Source: Candidatus Moduliflexus flocculans
GTDB lineage: Bacteria; Moduliflexota; Moduliflexia; Moduliflexales; Moduliflexaceae
Direction of reading: 5' to 3'
DNA length: 37,889 nt
Assembly: GCA_000739515.1 (NCBI GenBank)
Contig: DF820456.1
Coordinates: forward strand, 169,284 to 207,172
In this document: positions 15,870-23,301 of the stretch, one piece after another
Position numbering within the stretch: position 1 is the first letter of the stretch
Layout: every line of letters begins with the position of its first letter
Made by a program: the position numbers and the translations under genes
The notes under the pieces: generated by a model
What the model was told of the DNA's origin: nothing
Databases searched by the model: none
The model's input: only the letters and a program-made list of their open reading frames with translations

Positions 15870-16196
15870 TTATTTATAATCCTCGCGCGGCGGATTGAAT
15901 ACATCAAGCACTTTGGCCGGGCCAGCCTTAGACACGGTGACGCTATGAATGACATTGGACGGAATCAGATACGTATCCCCGGCAGAGCAGATTTTTGTTT
16001 CTTCACCGATCGTAAAATGTAATTCTCCTTCTAAGACCATGCCCATCTGTTCGTGATGATGGTGGTGCGCCGGCAAGACTGCGCCAGCCTCAAGGTCAAC
16101 AACCATTAGCATCAACTGCTCGCCATAAACCGCTTTCATGCTGATGCCCTGAACCAGCGCTCTTGCTGGAATTGTCGTCATATCAAAAAAAGCCAT
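15870..16196 (-). CDS. Cupin-domain protein
   Basis: A 108-residue single-domain cupin (small beta-barrel). Motif 1 is HHHHHEQMGMVLEGELHFTIG (about 42-62), containing metal-binding histidines and the glutamate; motif 2 is AGDTYLIPSNVIHSV (about 72-86) with the final metal-ligand histidine. A five-histidine run precedes motif 1. ATG 16196 has a strong AAGGAG ribosome site at good spacing. It follows a small unknown gene by 24 bases, probably one operon. Small cupins act as isomerases, dioxygenases or sugar-binding sensors; the function here is undetermined. Confidence 0.9.
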   Translation of the reverse strand: MAFFDMTTIPARALVQGISMKAVYGEQLMLMVVDLEAGAVLPAHHHHHEQMGMVLEGELHFTIGEETKICSAGDTYLIPSNVIHSVTVSKAGPAKVLDVFNPPREDYK

Positions 16197-16220
16197 TGTT
16201 CGCTCCTTCTCGTGAGTGAG

Positions 16221-16544
16221 TTATTCGTTTCGATCATAATCATCTGGATAATGAAACAATTTGGGGGTCGGCCAGGCAACGGAATAGACAGAAGATGGCG
16301 TTTCCGCTGATTTTGTCATGACTTCCACTCTTGGCGAACGATCCATCTCTTCTAAATACAACAAAAATTGCCTGCACATATCCCGTTTGCCTTGAAGATA
16401 TTGCATCGTGGCGACATCTTCCTCTTTGCTGCCTGATTTCAGCGCGTTCTGCCGATCAGCCAGAAAATCATCATCCGCTTTGACGCGGGCGACAAGATAA
16501 TCTACCATCTTCGGGTCAATCCCGATTTCTAACTCTGTTTTCAT
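16221..16544 (-). CDS. Hypothetical protein, 107 residues
   Basis: No family is recognised. The protein is acidic, with a helical N-terminal two thirds (DPKMVDYLVARVKADDDFLAD, then KRDMCRQFLLYLEEMDR) and a proline- and tyrosine-rich tail (WPTPKLFHYPDDYDRNE). There is no signal peptide or membrane segment. A GGGAG ribosome site sits before ATG 16544, and the cupin gene follows after 24 bases, so the two are likely co-transcribed. Base composition and spacing support a real gene. Confidence 0.65.
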   Translation of the reverse strand: MKTELEIGIDPKMVDYLVARVKADDDFLADRQNALKSGSKEEDVATMQYLQGKRDMCRQFLLYLEEMDRSPRVEVMTKSAETPSSVYSVAWPTPKLFHYPDDYDRNE

Positions 16545-16849
16545 ACGGTGTTTCTCCCTGCGTATTAACCACAGATTTCATGAATAGTAATACACGGCAT
16601 CATTCATTTTTGCGAGCATTCCGCACCGCTGACGAGGAGGTCGGCGGGAACAACGCGCTCTTAAAAAATTCTGAAACAGTGTCGTAATTATTCGCGCAGC
16701 GCGCAATAATTACAATGGATGAATGCGAAAAATAATTCAGTCTGTCACTGAGAGAACCTTCTGAGGCGTACATTGCGAGACAACAATGAGCCAGGATTTC
16801 AAGAACTGTCAAGTTGTTTTACGCGATGAACAAATAAATTATCGAATCA
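16545..16849. other. Intergenic region with hairpin, no credible gene
   Basis: A 305-base gap. It holds a hairpin at 16684-16713 (GTAATTATT / AATAATTAC with an inner GCGC / GCGC and one bulged C). Around it, ATTTTTGCGAGCATTC (near 16606) and GAATGCGAAAAAT (near 16722) form looser outer arms, so the whole may be a degraded palindromic element. A 70-codon minus-strand frame crosses it but resembles nothing. Confidence 0.5.
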
Positions 16850-19552
16850 TTATCGCACGATAATCACGACCATCGTCACGTCGTCGCCCGTGTCATTATC
16901 TCCGGCGAAACTGCGCACATCCTCTAACAGCGTCGTCAACGCCTGCTGCGCGCTTTTTTCTGTCAAGGACGCCACACGCTGCGCGAATCGCTCATTGCCA
17001 TACATGCCCTGCTCGGCGTTCATGGCCTCGGTCACGCCATCGCTGCAAAGGATCAACATATCGCCAGGATAGAGGAGCATGTCTTTTTCTGGATACACGC
17101 TTTTCTCCGAAATCCCTAACGGCAGGCCACCGACCTCACACCATTCGATGTCGCGATTCTGGCGGCGAACCAGGGGGGGAACTAACCCCGCGTTTGCCAT
17201 TTGGAGATGCCAGGCGCCAGGAAACGTGACGGAAGGGTGCAATGTGGCGTAGGTCAACGCGGTATTCATCCAATTGCGGCGCACGTGCGGCTGCAAATCG
17301 GCATTAAGCGTGGCTAATAGCGTTGACGGAGAGAGGTCTTTCTGGACTTTCGTCGTCAGTAAGCCCACCGACAACGCCATCATCAGCGCCGCCTGAATCC
17401 CTTTGCCCGCGACATCGCCAACTGCCACGCCCAATTCGTTCTGAGGAAACGCGAAATAGTTATAAAAATCTCCGCCGACTTTGCTGGCCGGATAACAAAA
17501 TCCCGCGCAATCGAGGCCGGGAATATCGGGAACACCGACCGGCAGCAGGCTATTTTGAATATGCCACGCAATTGACAACTCTTCCTCTAAGCGCTGATGT
17601 TCTTTTTCAATCCAGCGGGCATTTTCAATGGCCACCGCCATTTGCGAGGCGATGGTCTGCGCCATTTCAATTTCCGAGCGTTCAAACTCACGTCGTTCCT
17701 GCGTCAGTGAAAGACTAAATGAACCGATAATGCGGCCTTTCGAAATGATTGGCACGACAAGCAGCGATTGAATGCCGACAGTTTGCACGAAATCACGAAT
17801 TTTTTCCGTGCGTGGGTCATGTTGCGCATCAAGCACGGCGACGGCTTGAGCAGTCTCTAAAATCTCTTTTGCCACACCATATTCCTGCAAGGAGAGACGC
17901 AGGCCGCGCACGTGGCCGGGTGGGGATTCCGCGATAATCTCGCCATGTGTGTAGGCATCGTCGAACAGCAGCACTGCGCTATGATCGGCGTGAAAATTAC
18001 GCACCAATGTTTCGCACGCGCCGGTCAAAAACTTGGACATCTCGAAGGTGGAGGCCAGGGTCTGAGAAACATCATGCAGCAGGGCAAGCCGCCGATTGCG
18101 TTCTTGCATCCGGCCATATAGCTGGGCGTTGTGCATGGCAATCGCGACCTGATTGGCGAAGGCGAAGACGGTGCGGGCGTCGTCGTCTTCATACGGAATT
18201 TCGTCCACCCGACTGACGGCTAAAATACCGATGGGCTGGCGCTGCACCAATAATGGCGCAAAAATCATCGAGCGAATTGTTTGCATCGTCGGGCTGGGAT
18301 GCCAGCGCGAATCCCGTGAAACATCAGGAATGCAAATCGGCTTTTTGCTCCGCAGCACTTCAGCGTTCAGCGGATATTTATAGGCTGAATAATGAAATTG
18401 TTTGATCACGTCTCCGCGTTTATCTTTCCCAGCCATCAGAAATAGCGTCTCTTCTTCTAACGTGGACACCGTCGCGCGATGATACGTGATAACGCGCTCT
18501 AATTGGTCTAATATCAGGCGCAGCACTTCATCCGTGTCGAGCGTGCTGCTCACAATGCCGGCGATTTTTCGTAAGGTATCGGACAGCAAGCGGCGCTGAT
18601 GCTCCCGCTGATAGGTCTCTGAAAGTTGTTGCTGCGATGCTCGCAGTGCGTCTTCAATCTGTTTATGTTCCGTAATGTCCCGAAGCGATTCCAAGTAGGC
18701 TGGCTGTTTTTCCCATTCGATTTCGACGCTGCGGATTTCGACGACCGATGTGCTGCCGTCGCGGCGTGGGATTTCCAACTCCGTAGATTCACCATTCAGA
18801 GCGGGAATGCTGAAATGTTTCCCGATCATTGCGGCATCATCCTGCACATCGAATAAACGCCGCGCCGCTGGATTGATAAACCGGACAATCCGCTCCTGAT
18901 CGACGACAACAATCGCATCCACGTCATGCTCGATCACTTTTTGGAAACGTTCTTGGCTTTTACGCAGCGCATCGTCGGCAAGCTTGCGTTCGGTAATATC
19001 TTCTTTGGTCGCCACGAAGTGCGTCATGTTCCCTGCCGCGTCATAAATCGGGGCAATTGTGGCATGTTCCCAGTAGAATGAGCCATCTTTGCGCTTATTG
19101 CAAAATTCACCGCTCCAGACGCGCCCGGCGGTGATCGTCGCCCAGAGGTCATCATACACCGGCGATTCCGTCACACCTGATTGAAAAATGCGCGAGGTTT
19201 TGCCGATCATTTCCTCAACAGAATAGCCCGTCATTTCGGCATAACGAGCATTCGCGTATTCGATGTCGCCGTGCAAATCTGTCAGAAGCACACCATCGGG
19301 ATTTTGTTCCACCGCCTGCGACAGCCGGTAGAGTTCGGCACTCTGCCGTTCCACGATGCGTTGCGCGTGACGTGCAATCAGGAGCAGCAGCACGTAAAAC
19401 ACGGAAAAAATCACAAGTACTGCACTGAAGACGACATGATGTCCCTCGATAAATCGAGCAAACAGCGCAATCACCAGCGCAAACGCAATAAGACTGGAGA
19501 GTGAAAAATAGCGCAGCAGATCAAAGCGCAGTTGGGCGCGTCGTGTCATCAT
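16850..19552 (-). CDS. Membrane PAS-PAS-GAF-GAF-PP2C (RsbU/SpoIIE-type) phosphatase
   Basis: A 900-residue signalling phosphatase from ATG 19552. Order: two membrane helices (about 15-65), PAS 1 (about 78-185, TGYSVEEMIGKT) with a PAC-like extension, PAS 2 (about 200-305), GAF 1 (about 340-480), GAF 2 (about 500-640) and a PP2C domain (about 665-900; GDFYNYF, VGDVAGKGIQAALMMA, LCSDGVTEA, DDVTMVVI) with the metal-binding aspartates. Such proteins dephosphorylate anti-sigma-factor antagonists in partner-switching pathways. No STAS/anti-sigma pair is adjacent. ATGATGA joins its start to the idi stop, so it is translationally coupled to idi; an upstream ATG at 19591 inside idi is less likely. Confidence 0.9.
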   Translation of the reverse strand: MMTRRAQLRFDLLRYFSLSSLIAFALVIALFARFIEGHHVVFSAVLVIFSVFYVLLLLIARHAQRIVERQSAELYRLSQAVEQNPDGVLLTDLHGDIEYANARYAEMTGYSVEEMIGKTSRIFQSGVTESPVYDDLWATITAGRVWSGEFCNKRKDGSFYWEHATIAPIYDAAGNMTHFVATKEDITERKLADDALRKSQERFQKVIEHDVDAIVVVDQERIVRFINPAARRLFDVQDDAAMIGKHFSIPALNGESTELEIPRRDGSTSVVEIRSVEIEWEKQPAYLESLRDITEHKQIEDALRASQQQLSETYQREHQRRLLSDTLRKIAGIVSSTLDTDEVLRLILDQLERVITYHRATVSTLEEETLFLMAGKDKRGDVIKQFHYSAYKYPLNAEVLRSKKPICIPDVSRDSRWHPSPTMQTIRSMIFAPLLVQRQPIGILAVSRVDEIPYEDDDARTVFAFANQVAIAMHNAQLYGRMQERNRRLALLHDVSQTLASTFEMSKFLTGACETLVRNFHADHSAVLLFDDAYTHGEIIAESPPGHVRGLRLSLQEYGVAKEILETAQAVAVLDAQHDPRTEKIRDFVQTVGIQSLLVVPIISKGRIIGSFSLSLTQERREFERSEIEMAQTIASQMAVAIENARWIEKEHQRLEEELSIAWHIQNSLLPVGVPDIPGLDCAGFCYPASKVGGDFYNYFAFPQNELGVAVGDVAGKGIQAALMMALSVGLLTTKVQKDLSPSTLLATLNADLQPHVRRNWMNTALTYATLHPSVTFPGAWHLQMANAGLVPPLVRRQNRDIEWCEVGGLPLGISEKSVYPEKDMLLYPGDMLILCSDGVTEAMNAEQGMYGNERFAQRVASLTEKSAQQALTTLLEDVRSFAGDNDTGDDVTMVVIIVR

Positions 19553-20085
19553 GGCATCTGATCTCGAAAATCGCGAAGCATTCGTGTCCATTCAAGCTGA
19601 AACCAAGGGGTATAATGTTCCTGATTTCGGAGCAATTCTTGCTCAACATTATCAACGCCGATAAATTTCCAGGCCGCGATCTCTGTCGGGTTCGCCTGAA
19701 TGGACTCGCCGTTCATCTGGCCGACAAACACGGCACAGTGTTCATATTCTGCGCCAATGTCGCCGAATTGCGCATGATATTCGAACGAAAACACCCGGCG
19801 CAGTGGGACGCTGAATCCGAGCTCTTCAACCAATCGCCGTGTTGCCGCCTCGTTGTAATTCTCCCCTTTGCGCGGGTGGCTGCACACACTGTTCGACCAA
19901 TAGAGCGGGCAGAGTAGCTTTTCGGCGCTGCGCTGCTGAAGCAATAATTCGCGGCGCTGATTAAATAATAAAATCGAAAAGGCGCGATGCAAGCGACCTT
20001 GCCCGTGATGGCAGGCGGCTTTGGTGTCGTAACCGAGAATGTCGTCACGTTCGTTGACTAAAATCAATACATCGTTAGTAGCCAT
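19549..20085 (-). CDS. idi: Isopentenyl-diphosphate delta-isomerase, type I
   Basis: A 178-residue Nudix-fold enzyme that interconverts isopentenyl and dimethylallyl diphosphate, building blocks for quinones, carotenoids and undecaprenyl lipid carriers. Visible residues: the catalytic cysteine C68 in SNSVCSHP, the glutamate motif EYEHC (E113, E115), and the Nudix-like stretch EAATRRLVEELGF. Length matches type I enzymes (about 180). ATG 20085 has only a weak ribosome site. Its stop overlaps the start of the PP2C phosphatase gene, an odd partner for an isoprenoid enzyme. Confidence 0.95.
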   Translation of the reverse strand: MATNDVLILVNERDDILGYDTKAACHHGQGRLHRAFSILLFNQRRELLLQQRSAEKLLCPLYWSNSVCSHPRKGENYNEAATRRLVEELGFSVPLRRVFSFEYHAQFGDIGAEYEHCAVFVGQMNGESIQANPTEIAAWKFIGVDNVEQELLRNQEHYTPWFQLEWTRMLRDFRDQMP

Positions 20086-20098
20086 GTTGGATGACAGC

Positions 20099-20125
20099 CC
20101 TGACAGGGTTCAAAACTCTGGCAGG
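20099..20125. repeat. CCTGACAGG hairpin repeat, copy 2
   Basis: CCTGACAGGGTT (20099-20110) pairs with AACTCTGGCAGG (20114-20125), with one mismatch and one G-T pair. It is related to 13725-13755. It lies between the L,D-transpeptidase stop and the idi start. Confidence 0.6.
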
Positions 20126-20135
20126 ACTTGTCTTT

Positions 20136-20855
20136 CTATGATACATTAAACGGCTCAAGCGCAAGTTCGATCATGTCGTACAAGAGCCGTTCCCACGCCA
20201 CATCCGGCAGCGCTGGCCGCGCCGGATTCTTCCTGAAATCGCGCGGCGCGATGATGACGCGCACCTGCGGCAGCCCAGCGGAATACACGAGCGCGAACAG
20301 GTCTTCAATCGCCGGGTCGCCCACTGGAATGCAGCCGACTGTCGCGTTTTTGCCATGCAGATAAATATCGCCGCCCAATCGCGTCCGTCCGTCGCGCTCG
20401 GCCATGGCGCGGTCGAACTCGTTCGGATAATTCACGCGCAGCGAGAGATGATAGTTGCTGTTCGGGTTCAATATCTCGATGCGGTACAGCCCTTCCGGGA
20501 TTTGCCCATCGCCTTCCCGTAATTTCGGGCCGAGCGTACCGCTCATCGCCGTAAATGGATATGCCGTGATTCTGCGCCAGATTTGCTCCCGCTTGCCCCA
20601 GACTTCGACGATCTGCTCTTCTTTGAAGGCCAACAGCGCAAGCTGTTTCGGGAAATCAGCAAATCCGGCCTGCGTCAGATGCGGCTGCAACCGGCGTTTT
20701 GCGTTCGCGCCGTATTGGGCGATCACATCGCGTTCGCTGCGCCGTTTCAAGGGCTGACGCAGAAATCGAAACACGGGGAGGTCGAACAATATTCCACACA
20801 ACACCACGCTTCCGATACAAATGATTGCCAATAGCCTGAACTGTGTTTTTTTCAT
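20136..20855 (-). CDS. L,D-transpeptidase (YkuD/YafK type)
   Basis: A 239-residue protein with an N-terminal membrane anchor or signal segment (FRLLAIICIGSVVLCGILF) and a YkuD catalytic domain. The active-site motif HGKNATVGCIPVGD contains the conserved His and nucleophilic Cys, with the form typical of the YafK group. It also has the MSGTLGPKLREGDGQIPEGLYRIE block that precedes the active site in that group. Members form or cut 3-3 peptidoglycan cross-links or attach proteins to the wall, so an envelope location is expected. ATG 20855 is chosen because the frame upstream (to 20930) only reads through a cloverleaf repeat; no clear ribosome site is seen. Confidence 0.92.
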   Translation of the reverse strand: MKKTQFRLLAIICIGSVVLCGILFDLPVFRFLRQPLKRRSERDVIAQYGANAKRRLQPHLTQAGFADFPKQLALLAFKEEQIVEVWGKREQIWRRITAYPFTAMSGTLGPKLREGDGQIPEGLYRIEILNPNSNYHLSLRVNYPNEFDRAMAERDGRTRLGGDIYLHGKNATVGCIPVGDPAIEDLFALVYSAGLPQVRVIIAPRDFRKNPARPALPDVAWERLLYDMIELALEPFNVS

Positions 20856-20867
20856 GCAAAATATATA

Positions 20868-20918
20868 GGATCGCCGACATCCTGTCGGCTGCGCAAGCCA
20901 GCAAGATGCTGGCGATCC
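20868..20918. repeat. Cloverleaf-shaped repeat (two hairpins inside an outer stem)
   Basis: Outer stem GGATC (20868-20872) / GATCC (20914-20918). Hairpin 1 is GCCGACA-TCC-TGTCGGC (20873-20889). Hairpin 2 is GCCAGCA-AGA-TGCTGGC (20897-20913). All three stems are perfect, with seven bases between the hairpins, giving a three-way junction. It lies 13 bases upstream of the transpeptidase start. Confidence 0.75.
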
Positions 20919-21007
20919 CAGCGAAAGCATTCTCTCGAATTCCTGCTGTTTTAATCAAGTTTTTCGTTCTTGCGTTATGAAATTCTGATGAATTTTTTGC
21001 AAATCTC

Positions 21008-21037
21008 TTGACAAAAATAACTTTATATTATAAAGTT
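21008..21037 (+). promoter_or_regulatory. Promoter-like TTGACA with a perfect 19-bp palindrome
   Basis: TTGACA at 21008-21013 is followed by AACTTTATA-T-TATAAAGTT (21019-21037), a perfect 9+1+9 dyad that contains a TATAAA at 21029-21034. The dyad overlaps where RNA polymerase would bind, so it may be an operator controlling the membrane protein gene about 105 bases downstream. The leader also has CTTCTG-CAAG-CAGAAG. Confidence 0.55.
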
Positions 21038-21143
21038 CTTTATATATGTTGTTTTTGAATAAAATAGACGCCTTCTGCAAGCAGAAGATGGAATTGCTTC
21101 AGGCGACGCTGTCGCTGTATTAACAAAAGGAATCATTTAGCGC

Positions 21144-21761
21144 ATGAAAAAGCTATTCGGAATAAAAACGATGTTAAAATATCTTTTTACGTCAATAAAG
21201 AAGGCTTTCGCTGGAGATATTTACTTATACTGGGGATGGATTGGTTTGCTCCTGTTTCTCTGCCTGCTCTTCACATTTCATTACGTTTTCCAATATACGC
21301 TGCTTATCAATCCCCCTCTGCTTTTCCTCATCATTGCGCTTGTTATGGAGGGAGGAATATGGATTATAACGGAGTGGATCGCCTGGAAACAATTGCGAAA
21401 TGCTTTCAGGTGCATTTTCAGCGGCATGATTATTGTCTTATTTCTATTCGTGCTCCTGCTTTTCCCCTTTTTACACACCACTCGCCGCCATTATTTCACA
21501 TCGCCGAAAAAAACGAATAGATTGCTGATTGAAGAAAGCAGCCTGCTTTCCTCATGTCAAATCGCAGGTTATCCGGTGAAGTTGAAAATATTCAAAAAAG
21601 GAAATGCCGACGAGCAAAACGCATCAGTGCATTTTGGAGAACCGGATTTCCCAATCACAGATGGGCGGTATCAGCTTGAATGGGAAACGGAAGATATGGT
21701 AAAAGTTATAGTGAATAGCAGTTCGACAGAACAATCGTTTCTTGTTGACTTTACAAAATAA
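21144..21761 (+). CDS. Hypothetical membrane protein, 205 residues
   Basis: No family is recognised. After a basic N-terminus there are three or four hydrophobic segments (about 32-52, 57-78 and 90-112: WIGLLLFLCLLFTFHYVF, LLFLIIALVMEGGIWIITEW, GMIIVLFLFVLLLFPFL), then a polar C-terminal domain of about 85 residues that looks beta-rich (GRYQLEWETEDMVKVIVN). ATG 21144 has AAAGGA at slightly long spacing. The gene is clearly more AT-rich than its neighbours, suggesting acquisition from elsewhere. A palindromic site lies in its promoter region. The radical SAM gene follows after 40 bases. Confidence 0.7.
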   Translation: MKKLFGIKTMLKYLFTSIKKAFAGDIYLYWGWIGLLLFLCLLFTFHYVFQYTLLINPPLLFLIIALVMEGGIWIITEWIAWKQLRNAFRCIFSGMIIVLFLFVLLLFPFLHTTRRHYFTSPKKTNRLLIEESSLLSSCQIAGYPVKLKIFKKGNADEQNASVHFGEPDFPITDGRYQLEWETEDMVKVIVNSSSTEQSFLVDFTK

Positions 21762-21801
21762 CCAAACCGAGATTAGAGAGAACATCAAAGGAGGAGTTTC
21801 T

Positions 21802-23142
21802 ATGGGACTTCGGATTGCATTAATTTTTGCCAGAGCCGAATTGCGGCGCGGTACGCGCATCAAACATTTTATGGTGCCGCCTTACAGCTTGCAGATTCTC
21901 AGCGCGCTGACGCCGCCGCAGCATCAGGTGCGAATTATTGACGAATACCACCGGCTGGCTGACCCGAATCTTCAGGCCGATATCATCGGGATCGGTGTCT
22001 GGACAGCCGCCGCGCCGCGAGCGTATGCGCTGGCGGAACAGTACCGGGCGCGTGGCATTCCGGTGATTCTCGGCGGCCCGCATGTCACGGTGCAGCCACG
22101 TGAAGCGCTTTCCCACGCCGACGCCATTGTGATTGGCGAGGCCGAATCGGTCTGGGAACAGGTGTTGCAAGATGTCGAACAGAACCAGTTGCAGGCGATT
22201 TATCATGGCGAGCCGCTTTCATTAGCGCAATCGCCCGCGCCGGACTGGTCGCCGATTCAGCATAACGATTACATTGCGCAGGTCTCCATGTCCACGTCGC
22301 GGGGCTGCTGCCGTTCCTGCGATTTCTGTTACGAAAGCTGCCTCCCCAAGCCGAATTACCGCCAACGCCCATTAGAATACGTGCTGAAAGAATTCGACGA
22401 GCGTCCGTTTCCAGTCATTGCGTTTATTGATAATGATTTGATGATTGATCGCACGTATGCCAAAGCGCTGCTGACGGCCTTGATTCCGAAAAAGCGCTTC
22501 TGGCTCGGCATGACTTCGATTTCGACGGCAGACGATGAAGAATTGCTCGATTTGATGGCGGCGTCCGGCTGTCGAACGCTATTTGTCGGTTTCGAAAGCA
22601 TTCAGCCGGAGAGTTTGCGAGAAGTGCATAAAGGCTGCAATCGCGTGGAAAACTATCTGCGTAATATCACGCGGATTCACGACCGCGATATCATGGTCAA
22701 TGGCAGTTTCGTGTTCGGTTTCGACCATGACGACGAAGATGTCTTTGATCGCACCGTGCAATTCGGCATTGACGCCCGCCTCGAAACCGCCACCTTCACG
22801 ATTTTAACGCCATATCCCGGCACGGCGCTGCATCAGCGCTTAGATGCCGAAGGCCGCATTGTTGACCGCGATTGGGGGCATTACGATACCACCAGAGTCG
22901 TCTTTCGTCCGGCGAAGATGTCGGCAGACACGCTGGAAACCGGGTATTTTTCCGCTTATAAAAACTTCTATTCATGGTCATCTATCATGCAGCGCTGCCG
23001 CCGCCATGAGGCGGGTTTCGGGCAGCGCTTGCTGCTGAACGTGGCGTATAAGCGCGTCGAGCCGCTCTATCGTTTTCTGAATAATCCGCTTCCGGCGGGC
23101 TGGCTGCGCTCGCTGTTCCACTGGTATGCGCGGGCGTGGTAA
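21802..23142 (+). CDS. B12-binding-domain radical SAM protein
   Basis: A 446-residue enzyme. The N-terminal cobalamin-binding-like Rossmann domain (about 1-145: HQVRIIDEYH, IIGIGVWTAAAPRA, VILGGPHVTVQP, AIVIGEAE) is followed by a radical SAM barrel. The iron-sulphur motif CCRSCDFC (C-x3-C-x2-C) lies in TSRGCCRSCDFCYESC at about 185-195, and the SAM-contact regions (FIDNDLMID, FVGFES, NGSFVFGFD) follow. This is the BchE/P-methylase-like class, which modifies lipids, pigments, hopanoids or natural products. ATG 21802 has AAAGGAGGAG upstream; the earlier in-frame ATG 21742 overlaps the preceding gene and is rejected. Substrate unknown. Confidence 0.92.
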   Translation: MGLRIALIFARAELRRGTRIKHFMVPPYSLQILSALTPPQHQVRIIDEYHRLADPNLQADIIGIGVWTAAAPRAYALAEQYRARGIPVILGGPHVTVQPREALSHADAIVIGEAESVWEQVLQDVEQNQLQAIYHGEPLSLAQSPAPDWSPIQHNDYIAQVSMSTSRGCCRSCDFCYESCLPKPNYRQRPLEYVLKEFDERPFPVIAFIDNDLMIDRTYAKALLTALIPKKRFWLGMTSISTADDEELLDLMAASGCRTLFVGFESIQPESLREVHKGCNRVENYLRNITRIHDRDIMVNGSFVFGFDHDDEDVFDRTVQFGIDARLETATFTILTPYPGTALHQRLDAEGRIVDRDWGHYDTTRVVFRPAKMSADTLETGYFSAYKNFYSWSSIMQRCRRHEAGFGQRLLLNVAYKRVEPLYRFLNNPLPAGWLRSLFHWYARAW

Positions 23143-23177
23143 TAATACCAATTGCGTTTGGAAAGATCATCCATCAT

Positions 23178-23205
23178 GTAGAGACGCACGTCCGTGCGTC
23201 TCTAC
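23178..23205. repeat. GTAGAG..CTCTAC hairpin repeat, copy 2
   Basis: Perfect 13-base arms, GTAGAGACGCACG and its complement, with a two-base TC loop. It is related to 8765-8793 and 15843-15863. It lies between the convergent radical SAM and fusion genes and can serve as terminator for the former. A second small hairpin, CGGGG-ATGCAA-CCCCG, lies at 23256-23271. Confidence 0.65.
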
Positions 23206-23301
23206 CGTCAGGGGACAACGATGATCGAATTTATCGCAACATGTTGAACTAATAGCGGGGATGCAACCCCGACCTACCGAGCGTTAAACTGCGTGGCCGC
23301 G

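Noticed and set aside
16600..16812. 70-codon minus-strand reading frame
   Set aside because: It overlaps a hairpin-bearing intergenic region and has neither ribosome site nor recognisable domain.
20868..20918. Cloverleaf considered as a tRNA
   Set aside because: Only 51 bases, two arms, three-base loops and no anticodon or T-loop sequence.
20856..20930. 25-residue N-terminal extension of the L,D-transpeptidase
   Set aside because: The extension is translation of the cloverleaf repeat; the membrane anchor begins right after ATG 20855.
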